Shown here: positions 7,649-15,054 of the stretch, piece after piece
Position numbering within the stretch: the first letter of the stretch is position 1
Layout: each line of letters opens with the position of its first letter
Origin: Oscillospiraceae bacterium
GTDB taxonomy: Bacteria > Bacillota_A > Clostridia > Oscillospirales > WRJC01
Reading direction: 5' to 3'
DNA length: 26,090 nt
Assembly: GCA_009785015.1 (NCBI GenBank)
Contig: WQXD01000021.1
Location: 1 to 26,090 of the forward strand
Notes under the pieces: model-generated
Told to the model about the DNA's origin: nothing
The model's database searches: none
The model's input: only the letters and a program-made list of their open reading frames with translations
Translations under genes and position numbers: made by a program

Positions 7649-7697
7649 ATTTCAAGTCAAAATTATATAATGATAAATGATAAGAGGGGCGGGGGAT

Positions 7698-8552
7698 ATG
7701 AAAAAAAATATATTGGGAGAAACCGGGTTTGAAATAGGCGCGGTGGTTTTCAGCGGCCTGATAGCCTCGGGGGAACCCCCCGAAAACTGCGCGGAACATG
7801 TGTCATATGCAATCGACAGGGGAGTAAACTATTTCGATGTGGCCCCAAGCTACAAAAACGCGCAGGAAATTTTATCGCCTGCGCTCGCCCCGTACAGAAA
7901 AAACGCGTATCTCGCCTGCAAGAGCACAGTCAGAAGCTCGGCGATAAAAGACGAATTATATAACTCGCTCAGAGTTTTGAAAACCGATTTCTTCGACGTC
8001 TATCAGCTCCACGGACTGGCAAGCCAGTCCGACGTCGACGAAATTTTCTCCGGAAGGGGGGCGATGGAGGTTTTGATTCAGGCCAAAAAAGAGGGATATA
8101 TCCGGCACATAGGCATAACCGCGCACAGCGAGGACGCGGCGATTCAGGCGCTCTCCTACTACGATTTCGCCACGGTTATGTTCCCCGTGAACTGGGCGCT
8201 TAATATGGACAAACAATTCGGCGACAAGCTTTTAAATATATGCAAGTACAAAAACAAGGGGATTTTGGCGATCAAGGCGCTCGCTCACCGGCTTTGGGCC
8301 GATGAAAACGAAAACAAAAGATTTCCGAATTCGTGGTGCAAGACCATATACGGCGACGACGCCTTTGCCAAAGCGGCGATAAAATACGCGCTGGCAAAAG
8401 GCGCGCACGCGATAGCGCCCCCCGGGAATTTTGAGCAGTTTTCATTTGCCGTGGAGCATATCGGCGAATGCGCCCTTTGCCCCCTGAATGCCGGCGACAT
8501 GAAAATTTTGGAAAATGAACTCGAAAATGTAAAAGGCCGCCATATTTTTTAG
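7698..8552 (+). CDS. Aldo/keto reductase family oxidoreductase
   Basis: This NAD(P)H-dependent TIM-barrel reductase has 284 residues. It opens MKKNILGETGFEIGAVVFSG, typical of the group. The catalytic tetrad is Asp47 and Tyr52 (FDVAPSY), Lys75 (CKS) and His105 (QLHG). The protein is short and ends soon after ECALCPLN. Related clostridial enzymes often have a C-terminal CxxCxxCP iron-sulfur segment, and here only a single CxxCP is left, so a cluster is unlikely. ATG 7698 is preceded by AGGGG at 7685-7689. The ATG at 7677 lies upstream of that site and is less likely. It has its own strong promoter and is 29 bp before the membrane protein gene at 8582, which is probably co-transcribed. The substrate is unknown, presumably a sugar or small aldehyde/ketone. 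Confidence 0.85.
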   Translation: MKKNILGETGFEIGAVVFSGLIASGEPPENCAEHVSYAIDRGVNYFDVAPSYKNAQEILSPALAPYRKNAYLACKSTVRSSAIKDELYNSLRVLKTDFFDVYQLHGLASQSDVDEIFSGRGAMEVLIQAKKEGYIRHIGITAHSEDAAIQALSYYDFATVMFPVNWALNMDKQFGDKLLNICKYKNKGILAIKALAHRLWADENENKRFPNSWCKTIYGDDAFAKAAIKYALAKGAHAIAPPGNFEQFSFAVEHIGECALCPLNAGDMKILENELENVKGRHIF

Positions 8553-8581
8553 TAAAATTGTATATTGTGAGGGAAAAAACA

Positions 8582-9316
8582 ATGCCGGAAAATTATGACG
8601 ACGAGCTTGAAATTCTGGAAAAAGAAGCGGAGGAAAAAGCGGCAAGGCAGCGGGAAATAAACGCGAAGAGAAAAAAAATCCTGGCGGCGGGCGCGCTTTT
8701 TGCGGCGGGCGCGCTCGCGCTTTTGGGGATTTTGCTTTTGATTTTGTCGGCGGTGGACGGCTGCACCAAAGACCGCGCCAAAGCGGAGCTCGAAAAGAGC
8801 ATGACCAGAAGATACAATTACGTGGACCCCGATTATGAGCTCGACATTTTGAAAGACGACGGCTATCTGGCAAAGGACAGGAACATATGGTTCAATAACG
8901 GGACCCTGAAAACGGTAATCACGGAAGATAACCGCTCGACTTATTCGCCCGAAACGCAATTCATGTACGATGTGATAAATATCATAATAAAGGGCGACTA
9001 CATAGCATACAACAATCTTTTCACCGCGGATTATTTACAAAACGCGGGGGACGACCTAAGGGAGCGCTTCACGATGCAGCAGCTCTTCCAGATAGAGTTC
9101 GAATATGAGAACTACTGGGAAGAGGGAAACACCGCCTATTCCGATATAACGCTCATCTACAGGATAAGAAACAACAACGGCACGTTCAGAAACGATCTCG
9201 ATTACAACGACGACGGATATATTCCGGTGGTTTACCGGCTGTCCAAGGATCAAAACGGCGAAATAAAAGTGTGGGACCTTATGACGCATTACAAATACAG
9301 GTCGGGGCTTTATTGA
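8582..9316 (+). CDS. Hypothetical single-pass membrane protein
   Basis: I do not recognise the family of this 244-residue protein. Residues 1-32 are highly charged (Glu/Lys/Arg/Ala) and likely form a cytoplasmic helix or coiled coil. Residues 33-57 are a strongly hydrophobic membrane segment ([17 protein letters not shown]). The remaining 185 or so residues are polar, rich in Asp, Asn and Tyr, and probably lie outside the membrane. The positive RKK before the membrane segment fits an inside N-terminus. The external part resembles in size and composition the small folded domains of Gram-positive membrane-anchored proteins. ATG 8582 follows GAGGG at 8570-8574, and the TTG at 8558 is rejected. 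It overlaps the 3' end of the ECF ATPase gene by 7 bp, tail to tail. Confidence 0.65.
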   Translation: MPENYDDELEILEKEAEEKAARQREINAKRKKILAAGALFAAGALALLGILLLILSAVDGCTKDRAKAELEKSMTRRYNYVDPDYELDILKDDGYLAKDRNIWFNNGTLKTVITEDNRSTYSPETQFMYDVINIIIKGDYIAYNNLFTADYLQNAGDDLRERFTMQQLFQIEFEYENYWEEGNTAYSDITLIYRIRNNNGTFRNDLDYNDDGYIPVVYRLSKDQNGEIKVWDLMTHYKYRSGLY

Positions 9317-10206
9317 TCCCAAACCATCGCCTCGATTGCGTCGGCGGCCTCCGTGACGCCGAGCACATCGGGGGGAAACGTGTATTTGTTCAATGCGCCG
9401 TCGGTTTTCTGCTCGTTTTTCAGCATGACCATGAGTTCCGTGACCTGCGGGACGTCCAATCCCGCTTTTTTTATTTCCTCAAAGCGCGAAAACACCTGCT
9501 TGGGCGTGCCGTCCAAATATATTCCGCCTTCGTTTAACACTATGACCCTGTCGGCGAGCACGGCTTCGTCCATGTAGTGGGTGATCAGTATCACCGTCAT
9601 GTTGTTTTCGGCGTTCAGGCGCCTTATGGTTTCGAGCACTTCCTTTCGCCCGGCGGGGTCGAGCATCGCGGTCGATTCGTCCAATATGAGCAGTTTGGGG
9701 TTCATCGCTATCACCCCCGCGATCGCTATGCGCTGTTTCTGGCCGCCGGAGAGTTTGTGGGGGGCGTGCAGCCTGTACTCCGACATGCCAACGAGCAAGA
9801 GCGCCTCGTCCACGCGCCTTCTTATCTCCGGCGGGTCGATGCCGAGGTTTTCGGGCCCGAAGGCCACGTCCTCCTCGACGATGGTCGCCACAAGCTGATT
9901 GTCGGGGTTCTGGAACACCATCCCCGCAACGCGTCTCACCTCATTTGTGTTTTCCTGGGATGAGGCGTCTAAGCCGTCTATGAATATTTGGCCTTTTGTC
10001 GGGGATAAAATCATGTTCATGAGCTTGGCGAGGGTGGATTTCCCCGAGCCGTTGTGCCCTAAAACGACCACGAACGAACCTTCGCTTATCTCCAAGCTTA
10101 TATCCTTCAGCACATAATCCGGTTCTGTTCCGGGGGAATCGGGGACATTGTAGGCGAAAAAAAGGTTTTCGGCTTTGACCAGCGGAAACGCTCTATCGGC
10201 GCTCAT
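9310..10206 (-). CDS. Energy-coupling factor (ECF) transporter ATPase, CbiO/EcfA type
   Basis: This 298-residue ABC ATPase is of the ECF group that powers uptake of vitamins and metal ions. It shows Walker [10 protein letters not shown], the ECF-typical Q-loop QNPDNQ, signature LSGGQKQR, Walker B LLILDEST and a switch histidine in LITHYMDEA. The C-terminal extension after GTPKQVF is about 60 residues, as in EcfA proteins. Normally EcfA1, EcfA2 and EcfT genes are adjacent, but here the gene stands alone, so its partners must be elsewhere. Its start overlaps the end of proB by 4 bp (ATGA type), so the two are translationally coupled on one minus-strand transcript. The substrate depends on an S-component not present here. 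Confidence 0.9.
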   Translation of the reverse strand: MSADRAFPLVKAENLFFAYNVPDSPGTEPDYVLKDISLEISEGSFVVVLGHNGSGKSTLAKLMNMILSPTKGQIFIDGLDASSQENTNEVRRVAGMVFQNPDNQLVATIVEEDVAFGPENLGIDPPEIRRRVDEALLLVGMSEYRLHAPHKLSGGQKQRIAIAGVIAMNPKLLILDESTAMLDPAGRKEVLETIRRLNAENNMTVILITHYMDEAVLADRVIVLNEGGIYLDGTPKQVFSRFEEIKKAGLDVPQVTELMVMLKNEQKTDGALNKYTFPPDVLGVTEAADAIEAMVWDQ

Positions 10207-11018
10207 ATTTTTTTGCCTATATACGTGCCCTCGATTTTGCCGTCCAATATATCGTATAAAATCTCGGGGTTTTTGGCGTTCGCGATCACCATCGGCGTGT
10301 TGTTTTCGGCGAGTATCCGCGCTGCCCGGAGCTTTGTCACGAAACCGCCGGTTCCCCTTTCGCTGCCCGCCCCGCCCGCATATGCCATGACCTCAGGGGT
10401 GAGCTCGGTTACGAGATGGATGAGTTTCGCGTCGCTGTGTTCCGACGGGTTTTTGTCGTACAGCCCGTTTTGATCCGAAAGGTTTATCACCAGATCCGCC
10501 CCGCACAGTATCGAGACATGCGCCGAAAGCATGTCGTTTCCCGAAAATTTCAATTCGTCGCTTGAAACCGTGTCGTTTTCGTTGACTATGGGCACGCAGC
10601 CCATTTTTATCAGTATACAGAAGGTCTCTTCGGCTTCCTTTCTCCTGATTTCGTTTTCGACTACGTCGCGGGTCAGAAGTATCTGGGCGATATTTAGGCC
10701 AAATGAGGAAAAAAAGCGGTTGTATATATTCATGAGCTCAGCCTGGCCCACCGCAGCGGCGGCCTTTTTGTCCCCGATTTTCTCGAGGGGAATCTTCAGG
10801 CCGAGTTTTCCCGCTCCCGCGGAAACCGCCCCCGAGCTCACAAGTATGAGCTCCTTTCCCGCATTTGAAAGATCGGATATCGCCGTAACCAAGCCCGCTA
10901 TTCTTTTCAGATTCAATTTGCCTGTTTTATGGGTCAGGCTCGAAGAGCCGATTTTGACCACGATCCGTTTTGATTTTTTTATGTTCTCCACAAATATGTG
11001 GCTTACTGGTATATCCAT
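10203..11018 (-). CDS. proB: Glutamate 5-kinase, form without PUA domain
   Basis: This enzyme phosphorylates glutamate to gamma-glutamyl phosphate, the first step of proline synthesis. It is 271 residues, only the amino-acid kinase domain: the C-terminal PUA domain of the E. coli enzyme (367 residues) is absent. Motifs include [53 protein letters not shown] and [12 protein letters not shown]. The start at 11018 has CGGGAGAG a few bases upstream on the minus strand. It shares a promoter region with the divergent zapA-proA pair and continues into the ECF ATPase gene with a 4-bp overlap. In other bacteria PUA-less forms exist and remain active. Confidence 0.95.
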   Translation of the reverse strand: MDIPVSHIFVENIKKSKRIVVKIGSSSLTHKTGKLNLKRIAGLVTAISDLSNAGKELILVSSGAVSAGAGKLGLKIPLEKIGDKKAAAAVGQAELMNIYNRFFSSFGLNIAQILLTRDVVENEIRRKEAEETFCILIKMGCVPIVNENDTVSSDELKFSGNDMLSAHVSILCGADLVINLSDQNGLYDKNPSEHSDAKLIHLVTELTPEVMAYAGGAGSERGTGGFVTKLRAARILAENNTPMVIANAKNPEILYDILDGKIEGTYIGKKI

Positions 11019-11084
11019 TTTATCTCTCCCGAAAAATGATTTCAGATATAATTTCAGATTTTTGGCAAAAATTAAAAAAAAGCC

Positions 11085-11139
11085 TTTATTAATCCGATTG
11101 AATGTAGTATAATATATTATACACGAAACGACCGCTCAA
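11085..11139. promoter_or_regulatory. Overlapping divergent promoters for proB and zapA-proA
   Basis: A perfect 14-bp palindrome TATAATATATTATA lies at 11108-11121. On the plus strand TATAAT (11108-11113) is a -10 for zapA with a weak -35 (TTTATT, 11085-11090; 17-bp spacer). On the minus strand TTGAGC (11139-11134) and TATATT (11116-11111), also spaced by 17 bp, form a candidate proB promoter. The two -10 elements overlap, so polymerase could hardly occupy both at once. Confidence 0.5.
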
Positions 11140-11189
11140 TAGTTTAAGAAAATATTAACAGCGCAAAAAAAGAAAGGAAAGATTTATCG

Positions 11190-11573
11190 ATGAAAAACAA
11201 AATTACAGTCGAGCTTTGCGACAAAGAATACGCGCTCCTGTCCGAAGAAAACGAAGAATATGTGAAATCGCTGGCAATTGAGATAAACCAGATGGTGGAA
11301 AAAACGGCTTATTCGAATCTGAGAATATCGAAAGCCGACGCCACCGTTTTGACTTGTCTCGATTTATGCGACAGAAACAGGAAACTCACCAACAACAACG
11401 ACAATATGAGAAAACAGATCACCATGTATGTAGATGAGATCGCCAGCCTCAACAAAAAACTTTTGGCGTACGAACGGCAGAAACCGGGCAAATTCCCCAA
11501 AAATACGGACGCCGGGGATGAAACCGAGGCAAAGGACGCGGCCGGGCCGCAGGAAGGGGAAAAAAGCCAATGA
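11190..11573 (+). CDS. zapA: Cell division protein ZapA
   Basis: This 127-residue protein matches ZapA, which binds and bundles FtsZ at the division septum. The N-terminal part (MKNKITVELCDKEYAL...YVKSLAIEINQMV) is the ZapA dimerisation head. Residues 40-95 form a long coiled coil with a conserved-looking LTCLDLCDRNRKL segment. The tail from about 100 is a charged, disordered extension (Asp/Glu/Lys/Gly). AAAGGAAAG precedes ATG 11190. Its stop overlaps the proA start by 4 bp (ATGA), so the two genes are translationally coupled. That is an unusual partner for a division gene. Confidence 0.85.
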   Translation: MKNKITVELCDKEYALLSEENEEYVKSLAIEINQMVEKTAYSNLRISKADATVLTCLDLCDRNRKLTNNNDNMRKQITMYVDEIASLNKKLLAYERQKPGKFPKNTDAGDETEAKDAAGPQEGEKSQ

Positions 11574-12826
11574 TCAATTTGGAAGAATATATCGCAGAGC
11601 TCTGCGGCAACGCGAGGGCCGCCTCATACGGGCTCGCGCAGTCTTCGCCGACCCGGCGAAACGACGCGCTGAAGATATTGTCGGACAAATTGCAAAAACC
11701 GGAAGCCGTCGCGCATATAATCGAACAAAACAGGCTCGACGTCTCACAAGCCCAAAAAAACAATATCGCCCCCGCCATGATCGACCGACTCAGCCTCGAT
11801 GAAACCAAGATAAAAAATATCGCCCTGGCCCTGCTCAAAGTTATAAGCCTGCCCGACCCGCTCGGCAGGGGCGAGAGCTGGACCCGGCCGAACGGCCTCG
11901 TGATTCGGCGCGTCAGCGTGCCGCTCGGGGTTGTCGGCGTAATCTATGAGTCCCGCCCCAATGTGACCGCCGACGCGGCCGCTTTGTGCGTAAAATCGGG
12001 CAATGCGGTGATTTTGCGCGGCGGAAAGGAAGCCATAAAATCAAACCTCGCCGTGACCGAATTCATCCGGCAGTCCGCAAAAGAAGCGGGCTTGGATGAA
12101 AACTGCGCGCAGCTTGTCGGGGATATATCCCGCGAGAGCGCGGAGATATTGATGAAGCAGCACGGCAAAATCGATCTGCTCATCCCGAGGGGCGGAGCCT
12201 CGCTGATTGCCGCGGTGGCCGAAAATTCGAAAATCCCCGTCATCGAAACCGGAGTGGGCAACTGCCATATATATGTGGATTACAACGCGGACTTCGAGAT
12301 GGCGGCCAATATAATCATGCGCTCGAAGGCGAGGCCCTCGGTTTGCAACGCGGTGGAGACCGTGCTCGTCTCGGAGAAGGTCTATAAGGAATTTTTGCCT
12401 GTTATGAAGCGCCGGCTGGATGAGCAAAACACCGAAATCAGGGGCTGCGAAAAGACGCTCGAGGTGCTGCATGACGCGCTTTTTGCCACGGAAGAGGATT
12501 ATTTCGCGGAATATTTGGATTTTGTGCTGGCGGTAAAAGTGGTGGCCGGCGTGGATGAGGCCATCGCGCATATAAACAAATACAACACGAAGCACAGCGA
12601 AGCGATAATAACAAACGATATGGGCAACGCGCGGAAATTTCAGGCGAAAGTGGACGCCGTGGCGGTCTATGCGAATGTCTCGACCAGATTCACCGACGGC
12701 GAGGAATTCGGCTTCGGGGCGGAAATCGGCATATCCACTTCAAAGCTGCACGCCAGGGGCCCCGTGGGTGCACACGAACTCACCACAGTGAAATATTTGA
12801 TCGAAGGCGACGGCCAGGTCAGATAA
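11570..12826 (+). CDS. proA: Gamma-glutamyl phosphate reductase (glutamate-5-semialdehyde dehydrogenase)
   Basis: ProA reduces gamma-glutamyl phosphate with NADPH to glutamate semialdehyde, the second step of proline synthesis. The 418 residues match the family length. Recognisable segments are PLGVVGVIYESRPNVTADAA, SGNAVILRGGKEA, PRGGASLI, IETGVGNCHIYVD, the catalytic cysteine at residue 259 (RPSVCNAVETVL), HSEAIIT and the C-terminal ARGPVGAHELTT. Translation is coupled to zapA by a 4-bp overlap. Its pathway partner proB is on the opposite strand, across zapA and the shared promoter region, rather than in one operon with it. Confidence 0.97.
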   Translation: MINLEEYIAELCGNARAASYGLAQSSPTRRNDALKILSDKLQKPEAVAHIIEQNRLDVSQAQKNNIAPAMIDRLSLDETKIKNIALALLKVISLPDPLGRGESWTRPNGLVIRRVSVPLGVVGVIYESRPNVTADAAALCVKSGNAVILRGGKEAIKSNLAVTEFIRQSAKEAGLDENCAQLVGDISRESAEILMKQHGKIDLLIPRGGASLIAAVAENSKIPVIETGVGNCHIYVDYNADFEMAANIIMRSKARPSVCNAVETVLVSEKVYKEFLPVMKRRLDEQNTEIRGCEKTLEVLHDALFATEEDYFAEYLDFVLAVKVVAGVDEAIAHINKYNTKHSEAIITNDMGNARKFQAKVDAVAVYANVSTRFTDGEEFGFGAEIGISTSKLHARGPVGAHELTTVKYLIEGDGQVR

Positions 12827-12850
12827 AAGCTGTTTTGTTTGCGCTTTACC
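12826..12850. terminator. Weak hairpin between proA and the MFS gene (possible bidirectional terminator)
   Basis: AAAGC and GCTTT form a 5-bp stem around a 12-nt T-rich loop in the gap between the two convergent stop codons. It has no solid T run on either side, so it is only a candidate. Confidence 0.25.
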
Positions 12851-14228
12851 TTTTCTTTCTGTCCAAAAGCAGCTTGGCCAGAAGCTCGCCTGCGGAGGCG
12901 CTGCCCTGCTCGGAAATCATGCGCGGCAAGGCCAAATAAACCACGGCGAACCTGAGTATCGCGGTTAGGGCGAATATATAATTGTATCTTGTCATCTTCG
13001 CGCCCAGCAGCACTATATCCATTTGCTCGAGCACTGAAAACACGTTGTCCAAAAGCCAGCCGCCCGCGGCGTTTCCCAGCCCCACTCCCACCATCTGCGT
13101 CATCGTGAAATAAAAGGCGATGTACATCGAACGGTTGAGCGGCGGCGCGTGGCCGAGCATTATATTGTTGGCCCCTATATCAAACCCGGAAAAAAGGCAC
13201 CCCTGGAGCAGCATGATCAAAACGATCAGCACTCCGGACGCCGCGCTGTTCGAGGTGAATATCCACAGAAACGGCGCAACGCACAATATGCCGTTCGTCA
13301 TCTGCATCACGGCTTTGTTGCCGTGGGCGTCGATTGCCTGCCCCCAGCGCTTCACTATGAGTATCGAGCACACATTGGGCAGTATCTGCACCAAAACCGT
13401 GATGAGAGTGTTGGAAAAAAACAGGGTGTTTCTCAAATACACCAAATAGAACGGCGTGGACAGACTGCATGAAAAAAACCAGAGCGTCATGAAGAGCGCG
13501 AATTTCATGTATTTTTTGTTTTTGAGCACGTCGGAGGCCATCTTGGAGAACTTTTCGCCGCCTCCCGGCGCCGGTCCCGCCATCGGCGGGAATTTCACCT
13601 GCAGAAAACACAAAATATCCAAAGTGCCCATCGCGGCCGAAAGCGCGAATACGAAAGCATAGGAGGAAAACCCCGAAAACGTATCCAGAAACCAGGCGGT
13701 CAATATCCCGCCCGCCACTCCGAACATGGTGGTGATGCGGCTCCTGACGGCGAAATAGCTCCCGCGTATGTTCATGGGCACCAAATCGGCCGCCAGCGAA
13801 AAAAAGCTCACGTTGACAAAAGGGACCAACAGCGCGGAAATCATCAAAAACAGCGAGGCCATCCATATGCGCAGCCCATACGGGCTCATCGGAATAAAAA
13901 ACGGCACGCAGCCGAAAGGCAGCCAGCTCATGCGCTGGATTATGCCGCAAGCCAGAAACAGCGTCCTGCGTTTGCGGGTGCGTTCGAGTATATATGAGGC
14001 CAGAAGCTGCATGGGGGCGGCGAGCGGCCCTATGGCGCATAAGAGCCCGAAAGTGAAATCGTCGGCCCCGAGCTCTTTTAAATATCCGGTCATCGAGACG
14101 CCGCCGTTGATGTTAAAGGATATCGTGCCGAAAGCCACGGCAAATATCACGAGTTTAAGCGATTTTATCGTCTCGGCCCCGAGCCCTGCCTCGTCGAACA
14201 GTTCAAGGCGGAAATTTATTTTTTTCAA
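12846..14228 (-). CDS. MFS transporter
   Basis: This 460-residue integral membrane protein has about 12 hydrophobic segments, fitting the major facilitator superfamily. The inter-helix loop after helix 2 has ERTRKRRTLF, like the basic MFS loop A signature. A central cytoplasmic loop (about residues 215-240) contains PAPGGGEKFSKMASDVLKNK. The protein ends in a basic tail (LLLDRKKR). The start is TTG at 14228 with AGGAAA about 9 bp upstream on the minus strand, and no better in-frame ATG is near. The gene is divergent from the thuA-like gene and convergent with proA. Given the glycan cluster beyond thuA, uptake of a sugar or oligosaccharide is plausible, but the substrate is not readable. Confidence 0.85.
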   Translation of the reverse strand: MKKINFRLELFDEAGLGAETIKSLKLVIFAVAFGTISFNINGGVSMTGYLKELGADDFTFGLLCAIGPLAAPMQLLASYILERTRKRRTLFLACGIIQRMSWLPFGCVPFFIPMSPYGLRIWMASLFLMISALLVPFVNVSFFSLAADLVPMNIRGSYFAVRSRITTMFGVAGGILTAWFLDTFSGFSSYAFVFALSAAMGTLDILCFLQVKFPPMAGPAPGGGEKFSKMASDVLKNKKYMKFALFMTLWFFSCSLSTPFYLVYLRNTLFFSNTLITVLVQILPNVCSILIVKRWGQAIDAHGNKAVMQMTNGILCVAPFLWIFTSNSAASGVLIVLIMLLQGCLFSGFDIGANNIMLGHAPPLNRSMYIAFYFTMTQMVGVGLGNAAGGWLLDNVFSVLEQMDIVLLGAKMTRYNYIFALTAILRFAVVYLALPRMISEQGSASAGELLAKLLLDRKKR

Positions 14229-14361
14229 ATGCGCCGTTTCCTATTCTATGATTTTTGTTGTATTTTACATTTTTTACATTTTTTACAATTCGGATAAAGT
14301 TAATCTATATATTTCTGGTATTTTAAAATAAACAATAATTTTATATTTGGAGGTAATGGAA
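14229..14361. promoter_or_regulatory. Divergent intergenic region with phased T-tracts
   Basis: Between the MFS gene (left) and the thuA-like gene (right) the block TTTTACAT/TTTTTTACAT/TTTTTTACAA repeats with a 10-bp period at about 14263-14290. T-tracts in phase with the helix cause DNA bending. A weak plus-strand promoter candidate is TTTACA (14282-14287) with TATATA (14306-14311, 18-bp spacer). No clear minus-strand promoter could be chosen. Confidence 0.4.
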
Positions 14362-15048
14362 ATGATCAGAGCTTTGGTTTGGTGCGAAAACATCCAAAAC
14401 AAAACCCAGCAGGACGTAATATCGACCTATCCCGAGGGCATGCACAACACAATCGCGGAATTTTTGGCGAAGGATCCGAACATTTCAGTCACAACCGCGA
14501 CTCTCGACGATCCGGACTGCGGCATAACCGAGCAGGGGCTCGCGGAAACAGACGTGGTTTTATGGTGGGGGCACGTGGGCCACGGGAAGGTGCCCGACGA
14601 AACCGTCGAAATGCTCTACAAGAACGTCGTGGGGAGAGGAATGGGCATAATATGCCTGCATTCGTCGCACTACGCGAAAATATTCAAGCGCCTGATGGGC
14701 ACCTCGTGCAGCCTGCAGATCCCGCCTCCCGGACACGGCGCGGAAAAGCTGTGGACGCTTTTACCGGGTCACCCGATCGCGGCGGGCATACCGAACCCGG
14801 TGGAAATCGGGATTGAGGAATGCTACAACGAATATTTCGACATCCCCCAACCCGACGAATTGGTTTTCAACGCGGCGTTTGCCAATTGCGGCTCTTTCCG
14901 GGGCGGAGCGGCGTATCACCGCGGGCGCGGCAAGGTGTTCTACTTCCAGCCCGGACACGAAACCTACCCGATCTACCGCCAGAAAGAGATACAGGACATA
15001 ATACTCAACGCGGTTTATTGGGCCGTAAACAAAACCCGGGGGCAGTAA
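14362..15048 (+). CDS. ThuA-like domain protein
   Basis: This 228-residue protein matches the ThuA family, a class I glutamine amidotransferase-like fold found in sugar utilisation loci. Typical segments are MIRALVWCENI, PEGMHNTIAEFL, VVLWWGHVGHG, GIICLHSSHYAKIFKRLMG and the C-terminal GKVFYFQPGHETYP. In place of an amidotransferase nucleophile cysteine there is CLHSSH, as is usual for ThuA. I chose ATG 14362 because GGAGGT at 14349-14354 sits 7 bp before it; the TTG at 14347 would precede that site. It converges with the glycan cluster (6-bp gap), and a small GGGGC/GCCCC hairpin spans the junction at 15039-15055. It probably acts in sugar catabolism, with the reaction not established for most members. 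Confidence 0.85.
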   Translation: MIRALVWCENIQNKTQQDVISTYPEGMHNTIAEFLAKDPNISVTTATLDDPDCGITEQGLAETDVVLWWGHVGHGKVPDETVEMLYKNVVGRGMGIICLHSSHYAKIFKRLMGTSCSLQIPPPGHGAEKLWTLLPGHPIAAGIPNPVEIGIEECYNEYFDIPQPDELVFNAAFANCGSFRGGAAYHRGRGKVFYFQPGHETYPIYRQKEIQDIILNAVYWAVNKTRGQ

Positions 15049-15054
15049 AGGCCC

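Noticed and set aside
14263..14290. CRISPR-like or tandem repeat array
   Set aside because: The unit is only 10 bp, T-rich and repeated about three times without spacers, so it is a phased T-tract and not an array.
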